A stretch of 64,000 bases of DNA from Natronoflexus pectinivorans (GCF_004345615.1 NZ_SLWK01000013.1:1-64000); one strand, 5' to 3'. Shown: positions 54,421 through 64,000, numbered from the stretch's first letter. Numbers and translations are program-made. The notes: generated by a model from the sequence alone, not told the origin.

Positions 54421-55317
54421 CTACAAGACTCCATCCTCCAACCACTTCCTAAGCCTTGGCAATTCACTTTTCATCTGCTTTAAAGTGGAATTGTAAAACA
54501 ATTCCAGCTTTTGTGGATTATTCTCCAATCGTGAGACTAAATTTCCATTGGCAGGACGAATGACAAAAATCCTCCCCTCTACTTCCAAGCGGTCAATCAA
54601 ATCCAAGGTGGCATTATACTCTTCTGTTCGCTTATGAATGCATTCAATCAGTTTAGGGTAATGGCGATACCTAAAACGCAAAAGCCATGAAGATCGGCTT
54701 GGTTTTTTACGATAACCCTTGGGACGGGTCAGAACAACAACTGCCCGATCGTTTCCATCAGCCAGAGCCTTGGCAACAGGAATGGAGTCCGAAAGTCCGC
54801 CATCCATATATCGATGACCGTTAATACGGATGGGTTTAGAAATCATCGGCAATGCTGAGGTGGCAGAGAGCCAGTCGCGAAACTCTTCGGGTGAATCTGT
54901 GCGCAACTCATAGTATTCAGGAAGTCCGGTTTCTATGTCGGTAACCACCACCTTCAATCGTGAATCTGATTGACTATAAACCTGATAATCAAAGGGAACA
55001 TATTGAAGAGGAATTTCATGGTATATAAAGCTCCAGTTGAAGTAATTGCCGGTTTTGGCAAAATTGGCCAAACTACAGTATCGGGGGTCATTAACAAAAC
55101 GATTGACTTCCAAATTCCTCCGGTACTGCCGAGCCACGTATGATACGCTGTAAGCGGCACCGGCAGATACTCCAATCAGATAATTGAAAAACAACTCCGA
55201 TTCATGAAAAGCATCAAGCACAGCAGCAGTAAAAATCCCTCTGAATCCTCCCCCTTCCAGCACAAGAGCAATGTTATGGGTCATATCACGGTTATTGGTT
55301 TTAGAATTCATATCCAT
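54421..55317 (-). CDS. Patatin-like phospholipase
   Basis: 298 residues. Oxyanion loop ALVLEGGGFRGIFTA, nucleophile elbow IGVSAGAAYS (Ser of GxSxG), and Asp of the dyad in RYMDGGLSDSIP. No signal peptide. Intracellular patatins hydrolyse acyl esters of phospholipids. This short single-domain form resembles the YjjU-like group. ATG 55317 is used; ATG 55311 is equally possible. Stand-alone gene, divergent from DUF2461. Confidence 0.92.
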   Translation of the reverse strand: MDMNSKTNNRDMTHNIALVLEGGGFRGIFTAAVLDAFHESELFFNYLIGVSAGAAYSVSYVARQYRRNLEVNRFVNDPRYCSLANFAKTGNYFNWSFIYHEIPLQYVPFDYQVYSQSDSRLKVVVTDIETGLPEYYELRTDSPEEFRDWLSATSALPMISKPIRINGHRYMDGGLSDSIPVAKALADGNDRAVVVLTRPKGYRKKPSRSSWLLRFRYRHYPKLIECIHKRTEEYNATLDLIDRLEVEGRIFVIRPANGNLVSRLENNPQKLELFYNSTLKQMKSELPRLRKWLEDGVL

Positions 55318-55465
55318 ATATTGTCGAATAGTCTGCTAAAATTACGAGGATTTGGAGAAAAAAAATGAATATGCCCCAGAAAATTAACAAAAAAAACAAC
55401 CCCCCAATAAACCAAATAATCTTTACCTTTGAAATTAAAACCAACCATCAAATTGAGATACCAAA

Positions 55466-56143
55466 ATGCAAAAAGTCCTGAATTTTCTAAGAAAAGTAAG
55501 CGAAAACAACAACAGAGAGTGGTTCGAGGCGAACAAAGATGAATATCTGGAAGCAAGGGACATCTTTAACAGTTTTGTAGAGAAACTGATAGTCGGTATT
55601 GCCGACTTTGACCCATCAATTAAGGGGTTGACGGTTAAGGATTGTACATACCGTTTTTATCGGGACATTCGTTTTTCGGCCAATAAAATGCCATTCAAAA
55701 CGCATTTTGGAGCTTATATCTGTCCTCATGGGAAAAAATCGGGATACTCAGGTTACTATTTCCACATTGAACCCAAAGGAGAAGGGTTTCTGGGTGGCTC
55801 GCAACTTGATACGGGACTTTATCGTCCCGAACAAAAGATAATCAACAGCATTCGGGAGGAAATCTATCTCAATGGCGACCAGTTTGAAGAGACCATCAAA
55901 GCAGCCAAAGGTTTTGTGCTTGATGACGATCAGCCTTTGAAACGAATACCACGCGGATATCCTGCCGACTCCCCATACGCTGAATATCTCAAGCTTAAAA
56001 ACCCCATTCTTTGCAAACAGGTGAATGAAGAGTTCATTCTGGACAAAAAACTTCTGGACAATGCCATTGAAGCATTCAGCAAAACCGTTGCTTTTAACAC
56101 TTGGTTGAATAAGGCGGTGAAGTATGCATTTGAGGAACAATAA
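55466..56143 (+). CDS. DUF2461 domain protein
   Basis: 225 residues, spanning one DUF2461 domain: FLRKVSENNNREWFEANKDEYLEAR at the N-terminus, YRFYRDIRFSANKMPFKTHFGAYI, GYYFHIEPKGEGFLGGS and PRGYPADSPYAEYLKLKNPIL. This family is widespread in Bacteroidota and Actinobacteria and has no established function. No signal peptide. It is encoded alone, divergent from the patatin gene. Confidence 0.92.
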   Translation: MQKVLNFLRKVSENNNREWFEANKDEYLEARDIFNSFVEKLIVGIADFDPSIKGLTVKDCTYRFYRDIRFSANKMPFKTHFGAYICPHGKKSGYSGYYFHIEPKGEGFLGGSQLDTGLYRPEQKIINSIREEIYLNGDQFEETIKAAKGFVLDDDQPLKRIPRGYPADSPYAEYLKLKNPILCKQVNEEFILDKKLLDNAIEAFSKTVAFNTWLNKAVKYAFEEQ

Positions 56144-56316
56144 TTCCCCCCGGTTTTTAAATCAACCAACACCACATTTCTTTCCTTGGTCAAAATATTA
56201 TTCCCATTATTTGATTTTGGTGGTAAATTGCCTCTGTGAAGCGCCATGACGAGATTGGATTGGAATTTTGTCGTCTCAATTGGCCAACTAATTATTATTC
56301 ATCTAAACTATTCTCT

Positions 56317-57225
56317 ATGCAAAAAATAAAGATTGTATCTCTTTTCTGTCTTTTTGGATGGTTTGTATCATTTAGTTCAAATGCGCAAAATGTTGAAGAA
56401 CTGGTTTCGAAATACACATCAGAAAACGGACAGAAATATATGCAGCCATTTGCGGATGCTTTTTCGGCAAATCTGAACAGCGGTCTTTTTCATAATGCAG
56501 GGATAAATAAACTTGGATTTCAGATTTATCTTGGAATTGAAACGCAATTGGCAGTTATTCCTTCTAGTCAGAAATTTATGACCGCTACCACCGAAGGTGA
56601 CTATTTTCCCTCCACACGGGTGGAAAATGTTCCCACCGTATTTGGACCGTCAGAAGGAAAGAGAATTGAAGATCCAAACACCGGGTTGGTTTACGTTTTC
56701 CCCGGAGGTTTGGACATCAACTATGTGCCCATGATTACCCCTCAACTTACTGTAGGATCGGTTTATGGAACTGATTTAACCATACGATTTGCAGGAACCA
56801 AAAAAATCGAAGATGTTGGCGATATTTCACTCTTTGGATGGGGACTCAGGCACAGTATTGATCAATATCTTCCCCTTCCTTTCAGCTCCGCCATTGGTTT
56901 TTACAATCAGAGATTTAAGTTTGGAGACTACCTGGATGCCTCCTCATCCATTATAAGTCTTCAGGGAAGTTTCTCAATTCAGGTAATTACATTATACGGA
57001 GGTCTGGGTTACGAAATGGGAAGCATGAAAATCAGCTATGAATATGAGAACCTTGAAAATGGTCAAACCGAGGAAATCAGGTTTGATCTGACTCCCGGAA
57101 ACACCATCCGCTTAACCACAGGGTTTGGATTTAATCTTGGTCCGGTAAATTTGCATGCAGAATACAATTTGGCTAAACAAAGTACGATTTCTGCCGGTTT
57201 AGGTATTGGATTTGGATATAAGTAA
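56317..57225 (+). CDS. DUF6588 family outer-membrane barrel-like protein
   Basis: 302 residues from ATG 56317, where a signal peptide begins (VSLFCLFGWFVSFSSNAQ). The longer frame from 56236 has no signal at its start. The N-terminal part of the mature protein (VEELVSKYTSENGQKYMQPFADAFSANLNSG) and the later beta-rich, Gly-rich strands (HAEYNLAKQSTISAGLGIGFGYK) match DUF6588, a Bacteroidota family predicted to form an outer-membrane barrel. Function unknown. It is followed after 19 bases by a lipoprotein gene, likely in the same transcript. Confidence 0.85.
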   Translation: MQKIKIVSLFCLFGWFVSFSSNAQNVEELVSKYTSENGQKYMQPFADAFSANLNSGLFHNAGINKLGFQIYLGIETQLAVIPSSQKFMTATTEGDYFPSTRVENVPTVFGPSEGKRIEDPNTGLVYVFPGGLDINYVPMITPQLTVGSVYGTDLTIRFAGTKKIEDVGDISLFGWGLRHSIDQYLPLPFSSAIGFYNQRFKFGDYLDASSSIISLQGSFSIQVITLYGGLGYEMGSMKISYEYENLENGQTEEIRFDLTPGNTIRLTTGFGFNLGPVNLHAEYNLAKQSTISAGLGIGFGYK

Positions 57226-57244
57226 CAATTAAAACCAAAACAAT

Positions 57245-57832
57245 ATGAAGAAAATAAATTTTATAATAGTTATCACAGCCTTACTTCTTGCTGGCTGTGG
57301 AGATAAGGATGTTTTCCTTTATCCTTCATTTACCGAATCAGGTACTGCTTTTGTTTATCATGAAGGTGAGTTTGCAGAATCTGCTGATATTGATGTGAGA
57401 GAAATCCAGGATGCCATAAGAGACCTTGAAACCGATGGCGAAATTACGGATGTTATGGTTGAAGGAATTTTTCTGGATGTTGCATTAAATGCAACACCTG
57501 AACAACCTGCCAATACTGCTGCAGGAGTTGTTTCTACCATTTATATAACCGGTTGGGATAATACAGAGTACATTCTAGTCGAGAATCTTGAAATCAACCT
57601 GAATGCGGCAACACAATCAGTAAACCTTAACCAACATTTGAAAAAACCGGGAGTTGACCAATTGCGAAGCATTCTCAAAGCCATTGCCTACAATAGTGTT
57701 CCCCAAGGAAAGAATCAAATCGGCATCAGAATTGAAGGCAACACCATTCCCAATTCAACTTTTATAAATGCAAAAATGGATGTAAGAATAAAAGTTGTAA
57801 TTGAATACAAAGACGAAGTGAAAGGATTGTAA
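57245..57832 (+). CDS. Hypothetical lipoprotein
   Basis: 195 residues with a clear lipoprotein signal (IVITALLLAGC). The mature part is beta-rich and acidic (TDGEITDVMVEGIFLDVAL, YILVENLEINLNAATQSVNL) with a regular pattern suggestive of a sandwich or periplasmic barrel-associated domain. Not recognised as a known family. It forms a two-gene unit with the DUF6588 protein and may work with it at the outer membrane. Confidence 0.78.
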   Translation: MKKINFIIVITALLLAGCGDKDVFLYPSFTESGTAFVYHEGEFAESADIDVREIQDAIRDLETDGEITDVMVEGIFLDVALNATPEQPANTAAGVVSTIYITGWDNTEYILVENLEINLNAATQSVNLNQHLKKPGVDQLRSILKAIAYNSVPQGKNQIGIRIEGNTIPNSTFINAKMDVRIKVVIEYKDEVKGL

Positions 57833-57840
57833 CTTATTAC

Positions 57841-57934
57841 AACCACAATGAGCACAAAGTATTTCACGAAGTTCACAAAGGTTTTTTAATCAAAAAAATG
57901 TTGGCTTTGTGCGTTCTTTGTGTTCATTGTGGTT
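57841..57934. repeat. Long inverted repeat between convergent genes
   Basis: AACCACAATGAGCACAAAG (57841-57859) pairs with CTTTGTGTTCATTGTGGTT (57916-57934) with one mismatch. Inner TTCACAAAGG and CTTTGTGCG partly pair too. It lies 9 bases after the lipoprotein stop and 50 bases before the stop of the convergent receptor-like gene, so it may act as a terminator or be a mobile repeat. Confidence 0.7.
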
Positions 57935-57983
57935 AAGTTTTCTTTTTTTTGAACTTTCTATATCACTGCAACACATTCATCCT

Positions 57984-60308
57984 TTAAAATCCTTTTGAAG
58001 GTAAATTATTGAAATTCTCCTTTTCGCGACCAATTCGATTGATATTTCTTCCCCCGCCAAATTGCCAACGCACATAGAACCAAAGAGGCATTTGTGATAA
58101 GGATATATTCCCTGACGCACTGGAGGAAAAATCCATACCATTTATCTCGTGAGCATGATAAATGACGTTTCCAGATAATGGCAGAGCGGTTTTTAATCCG
58201 GTTGTCAGGCTATTTCCTATTTTTTGGTCAAGTGTGATAAAATAGAGCGCATCGTGCCAGTTTTTGTTCTGAAACGTGGTTACAGGACTATTGTACTGAA
58301 ACATGACCGACGCAGAAGTGCTTTTCCCCAACTCAACTGCTGCCGAGAAGGCCGTTTCAACGGCCATATCGGATATTCGGCCATCATTCTTAGTAGGGTG
58401 GCTCACATTTTTGTACAACTGAAAATAGGGACTAAAAGATATGCGATTAAAAACATTTAAGGCCGCAACCAACTGAATTCCAAACTGATCAACACCACCA
58501 AGATTCATGAAATTCTGCTCCAGCACACCTTGATGATTAAGATCTGTATAACCCCCAATATAGTTTGACAGACGATTATAAAACAGTTGAGAAGAGAAGA
58601 ATCCTGAACCAAAGCCGAAAGAGTGCTCAAACTGATAACTGTTGATAAAAGATGGTTTCAATGCGGAATTTCCAATGGTTGTGAACAAAGGGTCGTGCAT
58701 CATCAGTTGAGGATTCATCTGGTAAATGTGTGGACGGTTAATCAAACGGGTATATCGCATTTCCAACCGGTGGCCATTCTCAAAGCTGAAACCGGCTCTG
58801 AATGACGGAAAATAATCAATATCCGAATATTCACCTACAGTTTGTTCACTCACTTGTCGCTTTTCCATCCTAATACCGCTGCCAAAGCCAAACCGGCCAT
58901 ATTGACCGGAGATTTCCGAATAAACCCCTGTGAGATTTTCACGATACCGGAAATCATTGTTGTGCAGGTCTTCCATTTCAGTTCTGACATGCCTGAAACC
59001 ACTTCTTAGAACCAAACTTTCATTAAGCGCTACTTTGTGGTCAATTTTCAGGCTGTAGTTGCTTTGATAAGGATTCACTGAATTGCTGAAATCATCTGCG
59101 TCGTCAAACTCAAACCAGGTATGGTTTTTACCTTTAAATCGAAAAAGTGTGGCATCAGCCGATATTTCATGATTAGAATTGAATGAATGACGATAGTAAA
59201 GTGAATAAAACGATCGATTATTGCGGTCGTAATCCAACTTGCTCCCTTCATTTATGTAAAGAGTTTCACCATCTTCTTTTAAATGATGTACCACGTTTCC
59301 GTTGTGCTCATTGGAAAAAGGGTTGGTGTAGGCATAGAAGTTGAAAAGATTGCGTTCATTCAGATAAAAATCAAAACCATAGTGAAACCTGTGTGAACGA
59401 TAATCCTGCACCACTTCCTGAACCGAAGAAAAATCTCTCGATACTCCATTGAGCGAAGCCGTATGACGGCTTCGCTCCTCGATGTCGAAGCCACTGAACT
59501 CACCATCGTAAGAAGTAAAGAAATTGAATTTTCCTATTGCCACATTCAATCCGTAATTCGGAAAAAGATAATACTCCTTCTGTGAAATTGGAGCTTCAAC
59601 ATGCACATGGCTATTCCACCCGGATTCCCGTTCCTTTAATATGACGTTGATAACTCCATCCGTTGCGGCTTCATAACCGACACCCGGCGCCATATTCACC
59701 TCCACTTTCAGAATGCGGGAGGCATCCAACTGACGAAGAAAATTCAAGTCCCTCTCAACATGATTAACCAGCACTTTGATGTTTTGTCTTCCCTGAATGG
59801 TCAGATTTTGCATCAAATCAATCTGAACACCGGGAATCAGACTCAAAATATCAACACCTGTTGCCGACACTTTTTCCATCCTGGTATTGACATGATAGGT
59901 GGTCATAACTCCGTTTGAACCGGCTCTCCGCCGCTCTGCAACAACCAAAGTCTCACCAATTTCAAGCGCTTGAGAATGCAGATAAATAACTCCCAGATTT
60001 AATTCCCGCTCTGATAATTCGATGGGATGTGATAAAGATTGGAAACCTACAAAACCAATTTCCAAAAGATAATTTCCCGGTAAAATACCGGAAATTTTAA
60101 ACTCTCCATCATAATTGCTGATGACACCTGCCAGCAGCGAAGAGTCTGCCGGACTCAACAACACCACAGTTGCCGATGGCAACGGCTCGGAAAAATCGGC
60201 ATCATATATTTTTCCAGAAATAAATGAGGTACTTTGTACCGATTGGGTAGCTAATCCTATAAGGATGGCAATGATTAAAATTTTAAATGGCGTTTTCATG
60301 GTTTTCAA
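57984..60308 (-). CDS. TonB-dependent receptor-like outer-membrane protein (carboxypeptidase-regulatory domain plus barrel)
   Basis: 774 residues. Signal peptide, then a CarboxypepD_reg-like beta-sandwich (ISGKIYDADFSEPLPSATVVLL ... DGEFKISGILPGNYLLEIGFVGF), a plug-like region (VLSLIPGVQIDLMQNLTIQGRQNIKVLVNH; LDASRILKVEVNMAPG) and a large beta-barrel ending PLWFYVRWQFGGGRN. This is the 'outer membrane beta-barrel protein family 3' type, related to SusC-like receptors but smaller and without a SusD partner. Its substrate is unknown. The membrane-bound LytTR regulator is encoded immediately upstream, and TTGTGA repeats lie in the spacer. ATG 60308 or 60299 can start it. Confidence 0.88.
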   Translation of the reverse strand: MKTMKTPFKILIIAILIGLATQSVQSTSFISGKIYDADFSEPLPSATVVLLSPADSSLLAGVISNYDGEFKISGILPGNYLLEIGFVGFQSLSHPIELSERELNLGVIYLHSQALEIGETLVVAERRRAGSNGVMTTYHVNTRMEKVSATGVDILSLIPGVQIDLMQNLTIQGRQNIKVLVNHVERDLNFLRQLDASRILKVEVNMAPGVGYEAATDGVINVILKERESGWNSHVHVEAPISQKEYYLFPNYGLNVAIGKFNFFTSYDGEFSGFDIEERSRHTASLNGVSRDFSSVQEVVQDYRSHRFHYGFDFYLNERNLFNFYAYTNPFSNEHNGNVVHHLKEDGETLYINEGSKLDYDRNNRSFYSLYYRHSFNSNHEISADATLFRFKGKNHTWFEFDDADDFSNSVNPYQSNYSLKIDHKVALNESLVLRSGFRHVRTEMEDLHNNDFRYRENLTGVYSEISGQYGRFGFGSGIRMEKRQVSEQTVGEYSDIDYFPSFRAGFSFENGHRLEMRYTRLINRPHIYQMNPQLMMHDPLFTTIGNSALKPSFINSYQFEHSFGFGSGFFSSQLFYNRLSNYIGGYTDLNHQGVLEQNFMNLGGVDQFGIQLVAALNVFNRISFSPYFQLYKNVSHPTKNDGRISDMAVETAFSAAVELGKSTSASVMFQYNSPVTTFQNKNWHDALYFITLDQKIGNSLTTGLKTALPLSGNVIYHAHEINGMDFSSSASGNISLSQMPLWFYVRWQFGGGRNINRIGREKENFNNLPSKGF

Positions 60309-60390
60309 AGATTAAATTTTGCAATTGAATGACAACCGCAAGTACCGAAATCAATGAAAACCCTCCAATAACAAGGGATACATGACAATA

Positions 60391-60450
60391 ATTTGTGACC
60401 GGTAACAAAATTCGTATTTGAAATTGTGACCAATTACAAACTCTTGTGAT
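60391..60450. promoter_or_regulatory. Repeated TTGTGA(CC) sites, candidate LytTR binding region
   Basis: TTTGTGACCGGTAACAAA (from 60392) and ATTGTGACCAATTACAAA (from 60423) are 31 bases apart. Both have TTGTGACC and a distal ACAAA, so each is also a weak dyad. A third TTGTGA begins at 60444, 20 bases after the second. They lie 85 to 140 bases upstream of the receptor-like gene and just after the LytTR gene. Confidence 0.5.
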
Positions 60451-60481
60451 GAACAGCAAAAATTAAAGATGATACAATAAT

Positions 60482-61354
60482 TCAGGATTGTGATTTGAGA
60501 GCCATGAGGCTCTCAAATTTTTCTGCATTTTGACGCGATACCGGAACAACCACATCGGTTCCATCCAAAAACAGGCGATACCCCGAAGAGTTACCCTGGT
60601 GCTTTCTTATCCGGTTAAGATTAACGATAAAACCCCTGTGCGAGCGAAAAAGATTTGGATATTTCTCCAGTTGCCACTGAATGTTGTTGATGGAGTTGCG
60701 TATGACTTTTTTCACAATCCTGTTATCGCTGAGAATGTGAAAAGCAACATAATTCCCTTCAGATTCAGCAAAGAGAAAATTCGGCAAGGGGAAATTCAGA
60801 TGCTCTTTCTTGAGTGATGAATGAATCTCTATTTCATCCTCTTGGGATGAAACAGAGTGAGGCGTTGCACCTAGCACAACACGCTGTCCGGGCAATAGCA
60901 ACTGAAAATTCCTTAGGGACAAAATTCCAAAGGGAACCATCCCTACAACCAAGGTACGAATGACAGAATCGGAAAAAGTTGAAAAATTCCATCGGTTAAC
61001 CGAAGCGTCCTCAATCAAAAAACCGGTAAAATACACCCCCACTCCGGAAAAAAACAAAATCAGAAAAATTCCTGACACCTCTTTTAAAAGCGTCCAGCGC
61101 GCCAGGTCATTAAAAAATGGGATAAGACGCAATAGAATGATTGAAAGATAAACAAACAGAACAACTGCCAGACAGTAAAATGCCATGGTTATTTCGAACC
61201 CAAAATGCATGGAAGCCTTTGTACCCAGTGGCCTGTAAATAAGTACAAACAGGTAAGTTATGACTCCAATAATCAGAGAACCGGCTCCCGGCCTGAGGAA
61301 GAAATAGTTGGGCGGAAACTTAATGTTCACGATATTTTGGAAGCGTGAGTTCAT
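60482..61354 (-). CDS. Membrane-bound LytTR-domain transcription regulator
   Basis: 290 residues. Four hydrophobic segments in the first ~150 residues (SLIIGVITYLFVLIY, ITMAFYCLAVVLFVYLSIILL, GIFLILFFSGVGVYFTGFLI, VVGMVPFGILSL) form a membrane domain. The C-terminal ~100 residues are a LytTR DNA-binding domain (FLFAESEGNYVAFH, NLFRSHRGFIVNLNRIRK, VVVPVSRQNAEKFESL). There is no receiver domain and no histidine kinase nearby, so it is a one-component membrane regulator. It probably controls the receptor-like gene downstream, whose upstream region carries repeated TTGTGA sites. Confidence 0.92.
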   Translation of the reverse strand: MNSRFQNIVNIKFPPNYFFLRPGAGSLIIGVITYLFVLIYRPLGTKASMHFGFEITMAFYCLAVVLFVYLSIILLRLIPFFNDLARWTLLKEVSGIFLILFFSGVGVYFTGFLIEDASVNRWNFSTFSDSVIRTLVVGMVPFGILSLRNFQLLLPGQRVVLGATPHSVSSQEDEIEIHSSLKKEHLNFPLPNFLFAESEGNYVAFHILSDNRIVKKVIRNSINNIQWQLEKYPNLFRSHRGFIVNLNRIRKHQGNSSGYRLFLDGTDVVVPVSRQNAEKFESLMALKSQS

Positions 61355-61525
61355 AACAATAGAACATTAGAATTATAGAATACTAGATAGTAGATTTCAG
61401 CAAAGTATCAGGCAAATTCATGTCATTAATCTTAACACATTTAACAACTCACAAGCAAATATTCATTTATTTGTAAATCAACAAAATAAAAATGATTAAC
61501 GAACTATAATACAGCACAGAAGACA

Positions 61526-62548
61526 TTACCATTTGGTTGATTTCACCCAATCCACCACGAAACGGGCATTCTCGTATGGTATATCAGGAAGAAAACCATG
61601 ACCTAAATTCAGAATCCATTTCGGGTTGTCCCGGAAAAATGGTTTCAATTTCTCAAGCTCCGATGCAATAACTTCCTGCGATGCATAAAGTAAACGTGGG
61701 TCGATGTTTCCTTGCAAACCGACCTCAGGATGAATCATCTCGCGGGCATCATTTAACGGCATTTGCCAGTCGATGCTCACAAAATCACACAAATCGGGGG
61801 TGAAGACCTTAAATCCGGTTGAAAACCCTTTCGGGAAAAAGATGAAAGGCGTGCCGGTGGCACGCACTGCCTTTCCAATTTTCTCAACAGCAGGCATAAA
61901 CAACTCCATGTACATCTCAGTAGGAATCAACCCGGCATGTGTTTCAAACAACTGAAAAACCTCCACCCCATGTTCAATCTGCTTTAGAGCATAATGCACA
62001 GAAAAATCGGCAATGGCATCTATCAGTTTTTTTGATTCTGCTTTATTGCTGAAAAGAAATTTCATGGCATCGGGAAAATTGCCATTGCTGCTGACTCCCT
62101 GCAACATGTAACACATGGTGGTTAAAGGTGCTCCGCAAAAGCCAATGAGGGGTATATTTTGCGGTCGGCGCCGCAAAATCTCATCTATTACATCATAGAT
62201 ATACTCTAATTTTTGGGGACTTTCCTTAAGATGCTCCACCGGAGATGAAAAATTGCTTAACGGTGTTGGAAACAACGGACCACTATCAGTCCATTTCAAC
62301 TCCATACCCATGGCATTGGGAATCACCAATATATCAGAAAAAAGGATGGCTGCATCAACTCCCAAATCGGCGATGGGCATCAGCGTTACCTCGGCTGCCA
62401 GATTTGGGTCGGCCATCATTTCACGAAAAGTATGGTTTTCCTTAAGCTTGTTGTAATTGGGTAGCACACGACCCGCCTGCCGCATAAACCAAACCGGCGG
62501 GCGTGGTGTTGTTTCTCCTTTTAGTGTATCTAAGAGTATTGAATTCAT
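61526..62548 (-). CDS. hemE: Uroporphyrinogen decarboxylase
   Basis: 340 residues. The N-terminal signature PPVWFMRQAGRVLPNYNKL holds the Arg residues that bind substrate carboxylates. AAILFSDILVIPNAMG and GFCGAPLTTMCYML follow. The C-terminal half has SIDWQMPLNDAREMI, GLQGNIDPRLL and NLGHGFLPDIPYENARFVVDWV. It converts uroporphyrinogen III to coproporphyrinogen III in heme synthesis. It is the last gene of hemB-hemL-hemE, 19 bases after hemL. Confidence 0.97.
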   Translation of the reverse strand: MNSILLDTLKGETTPRPPVWFMRQAGRVLPNYNKLKENHTFREMMADPNLAAEVTLMPIADLGVDAAILFSDILVIPNAMGMELKWTDSGPLFPTPLSNFSSPVEHLKESPQKLEYIYDVIDEILRRRPQNIPLIGFCGAPLTTMCYMLQGVSSNGNFPDAMKFLFSNKAESKKLIDAIADFSVHYALKQIEHGVEVFQLFETHAGLIPTEMYMELFMPAVEKIGKAVRATGTPFIFFPKGFSTGFKVFTPDLCDFVSIDWQMPLNDAREMIHPEVGLQGNIDPRLLYASQEVIASELEKLKPFFRDNPKWILNLGHGFLPDIPYENARFVVDWVKSTKW

Positions 62549-62567
62549 TTGGTTATCTATAAAATAA

Positions 62568-63842
62568 TTAAATAAAGGCCTGAATCACCTTCTCAATGTC
62601 ATCATCGGTATGAGCATCGGATATAAAAGTACACTCAAAAGCCGAAGGGGCAAAATAAAAACCCTTATCCAACGAGGCGTTAAAATGGCGTGCGTATCTT
62701 TCTGTATCAGAAGTCATGGCATCATTGAATCCATTAACTTCCGGCAATTCGGTAAAAAAGAGTGTCATCATAGAGCCAATTCGGTTAATCACACCTGCGG
62801 TTCCGGATTTTTTAAGTTGCTCATTTAGTCCCTCTTCCAGACGTGCAGCCTTGCGCTCCAAATCTTTGTATATCGACGGGTTATCATTCAATATCTGAAG
62901 CATTCGGCTTCCGGCAGCCATGGCCAGAGGATTTCCACTTAAAGTACCAGCCTGGTAAACCGGACCGCTGGGTGCCAGTAAATCCATGATTTCTTTGCGA
63001 CCTCCATAAGCTCCAACCGGAAGGCCTCCTCCAATTATTTTCCCCATGGTGGTTAAATCGGGCATAACTCCCAACCGCTCCTGCGCACCACCCGGTGCCA
63101 AACGAAAACCTGTTATCACCTCATCAAAAATTAGCAAGGCTTTATGTCGGTTGGTAAGCTCTCTTAAACCTTCAAGGAAACCGGGTTTAGGCAAAACCAC
63201 ACCCATATTTCCCGGCACCGGCTCTACAATTACGGCAGCAATTTCACTGCCAAATTCGTTGAACAAAGCCTCAACAGAGGCCAAATCGTTATATTCAGCA
63301 GTGAGCGTGTCGGCAGCAGCGGCCTTTGTTACCCCGGGGCTGTCGGGCAAACTCAATGTCATGGCTCCTGAACCGGCTTTTATTAAAAAACTGTCGGCAT
63401 GGCCATGAAAACACCCGGCAAATTTCACCACTTTATCCTTGCCGGTGAAACCCCTTGCCAAACGCAATGCACTCATTGTTGCTTCCGTTCCGGAATTCAC
63501 CATTCGCACCTTCTCAACCGATGGAACCATTGATATAATCAATTCAGCCATCTCATTCTCTGCAAGAGTGGGAGCTCCATAGCTGGTGCCTTTCTCTGCG
63601 GCTTTTTGGATGGCCTCAACAATCTCCTCCCGGGCATGTCCCAAAATCATTGGACCCCATGAAGCCACAAAATCCAAATAACTATTGCCATCAATATCCC
63701 AAACGGTTGCACCTTTGGCTCTATCAATAAACAGAGGGTTTCCGCCTACGCTCTTAAATGCGCGTACAGGAGAATTGACTCCTCCCGGAAGCAATTCTAT
63801 AGATTTTTTAAATGCTGAAATGCTTTTATTGGTGTTTCTCAT
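62568..63842 (-). CDS. hemL: Glutamate-1-semialdehyde 2,1-aminomutase
   Basis: 424 residues from ATG 63842 ([29 protein letters not shown]), the usual N-terminus. A longer frame from 63896 would overlap hemB. It is a class III PLP aminotransferase fold: [55 protein letters not shown], and the PLP lysine in [19 protein letters not shown]. It makes 5-aminolevulinate from glutamate-1-semialdehyde (C5 pathway). The start is 10 bases after the hemB stop. Confidence 0.96.
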   Translation of the reverse strand: MRNTNKSISAFKKSIELLPGGVNSPVRAFKSVGGNPLFIDRAKGATVWDIDGNSYLDFVASWGPMILGHAREEIVEAIQKAAEKGTSYGAPTLAENEMAELIISMVPSVEKVRMVNSGTEATMSALRLARGFTGKDKVVKFAGCFHGHADSFLIKAGSGAMTLSLPDSPGVTKAAAADTLTAEYNDLASVEALFNEFGSEIAAVIVEPVPGNMGVVLPKPGFLEGLRELTNRHKALLIFDEVITGFRLAPGGAQERLGVMPDLTTMGKIIGGGLPVGAYGGRKEIMDLLAPSGPVYQAGTLSGNPLAMAAGSRMLQILNDNPSIYKDLERKAARLEEGLNEQLKKSGTAGVINRIGSMMTLFFTELPEVNGFNDAMTSDTERYARHFNASLDKGFYFAPSAFECTFISDAHTDDDIEKVIQAFI

Positions 63843-63852
63843 ATGTTTATAT

Positions 63853-64000
<148 letters not shown>

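Noticed and set aside
57984-60308. SusC homologue
   Set aside because: The barrel protein is shorter than SusC, no SusD follows, and no glycan genes are adjacent. It fits the smaller family-3 outer-membrane barrels.

Overview
The window looks like chromosomal DNA of a Bacteroidota bacterium, most likely of the Marinilabiliales/Bacteroidales side of the phylum. Signs are promoters of the TTG-(19 to 21 nt)-TAnnTTTG type, a type IX secretion (T9SS) C-terminal sorting domain, a one-component hybrid two-component regulator (HTCS), many lipoprotein signal peptides, Bacteroidota families such as DUF6588 and DUF1460, and mostly weak ribosome binding sites. The genus cannot be fixed from the sequence alone.

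Layout. 1-7879: ridA (+), then minus-strand rpsF-rpsR-rplI, an NfnSL-like flavoprotein pair with a dihydroorotate-dehydrogenase-like partner, a SUI1/YciH-like factor and two tandem ROK kinase homologues. 8111-30394: a minus-strand carbohydrate locus with a GH2 exo-glucosaminidase-like lipoprotein, a LacI regulator, a GH43 xylosidase, two GH3 enzymes (one with a PA14 insert), a GH67 alpha-glucuronidase, an HTCS regulator and a T9SS-exported beta-helix protein. The enzyme set fits uptake and trimming of (glucurono)xylan oligosaccharides. No SusC/SusD pair and no endoxylanase is present here. 31411-38687: an ATP-cone/Mrr-like nuclease, an MscS channel, a 1009-residue protein with a degenerate P-loop, a cation/proton antiporter and a DUF1460 lipoprotein.

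39220-45896 (+): methylcrotonyl-CoA carboxylase beta, methylglutaconyl-CoA hydratase and methylcrotonyl-CoA carboxylase alpha (leucine breakdown), a small outer-membrane barrel and an acyl-CoA dehydrogenase. 46485-55317: YaaA, an unknown protein, a lipoprotein superoxide dismutase, two convergent L,D-transpeptidases of different families (one with its signal peptide knocked out of frame at a 10-base homopolymer), an alternative oxidase, a GH43 enzyme and a patatin. 55466-61354: DUF2461, DUF6588, a lipoprotein, a TonB-receptor-like barrel and a membrane LytTR regulator. 61526-64000: hemE, hemL and the 3' end of hemB, a tetrapyrrole operon.

Intergenic DNA is rich in repeats. One family is a ~200-bp MITE-like element (four copies) with conserved arms but a different perfect hairpin core in most copies. 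A second family (five loci) carries CATGGCTCGTTTCAT-type ends. Other structured elements lie near 17250, 39000, 48440 and 57880. The best leads are the variable-core element, the possible phase-variable poly-T tract in the L,D-transpeptidase, the LacI operator laid over the GH2 promoter, repeated TTGTGA sites beside the LytTR gene, and the nuclease/MscS/degenerate-ATPase cluster.
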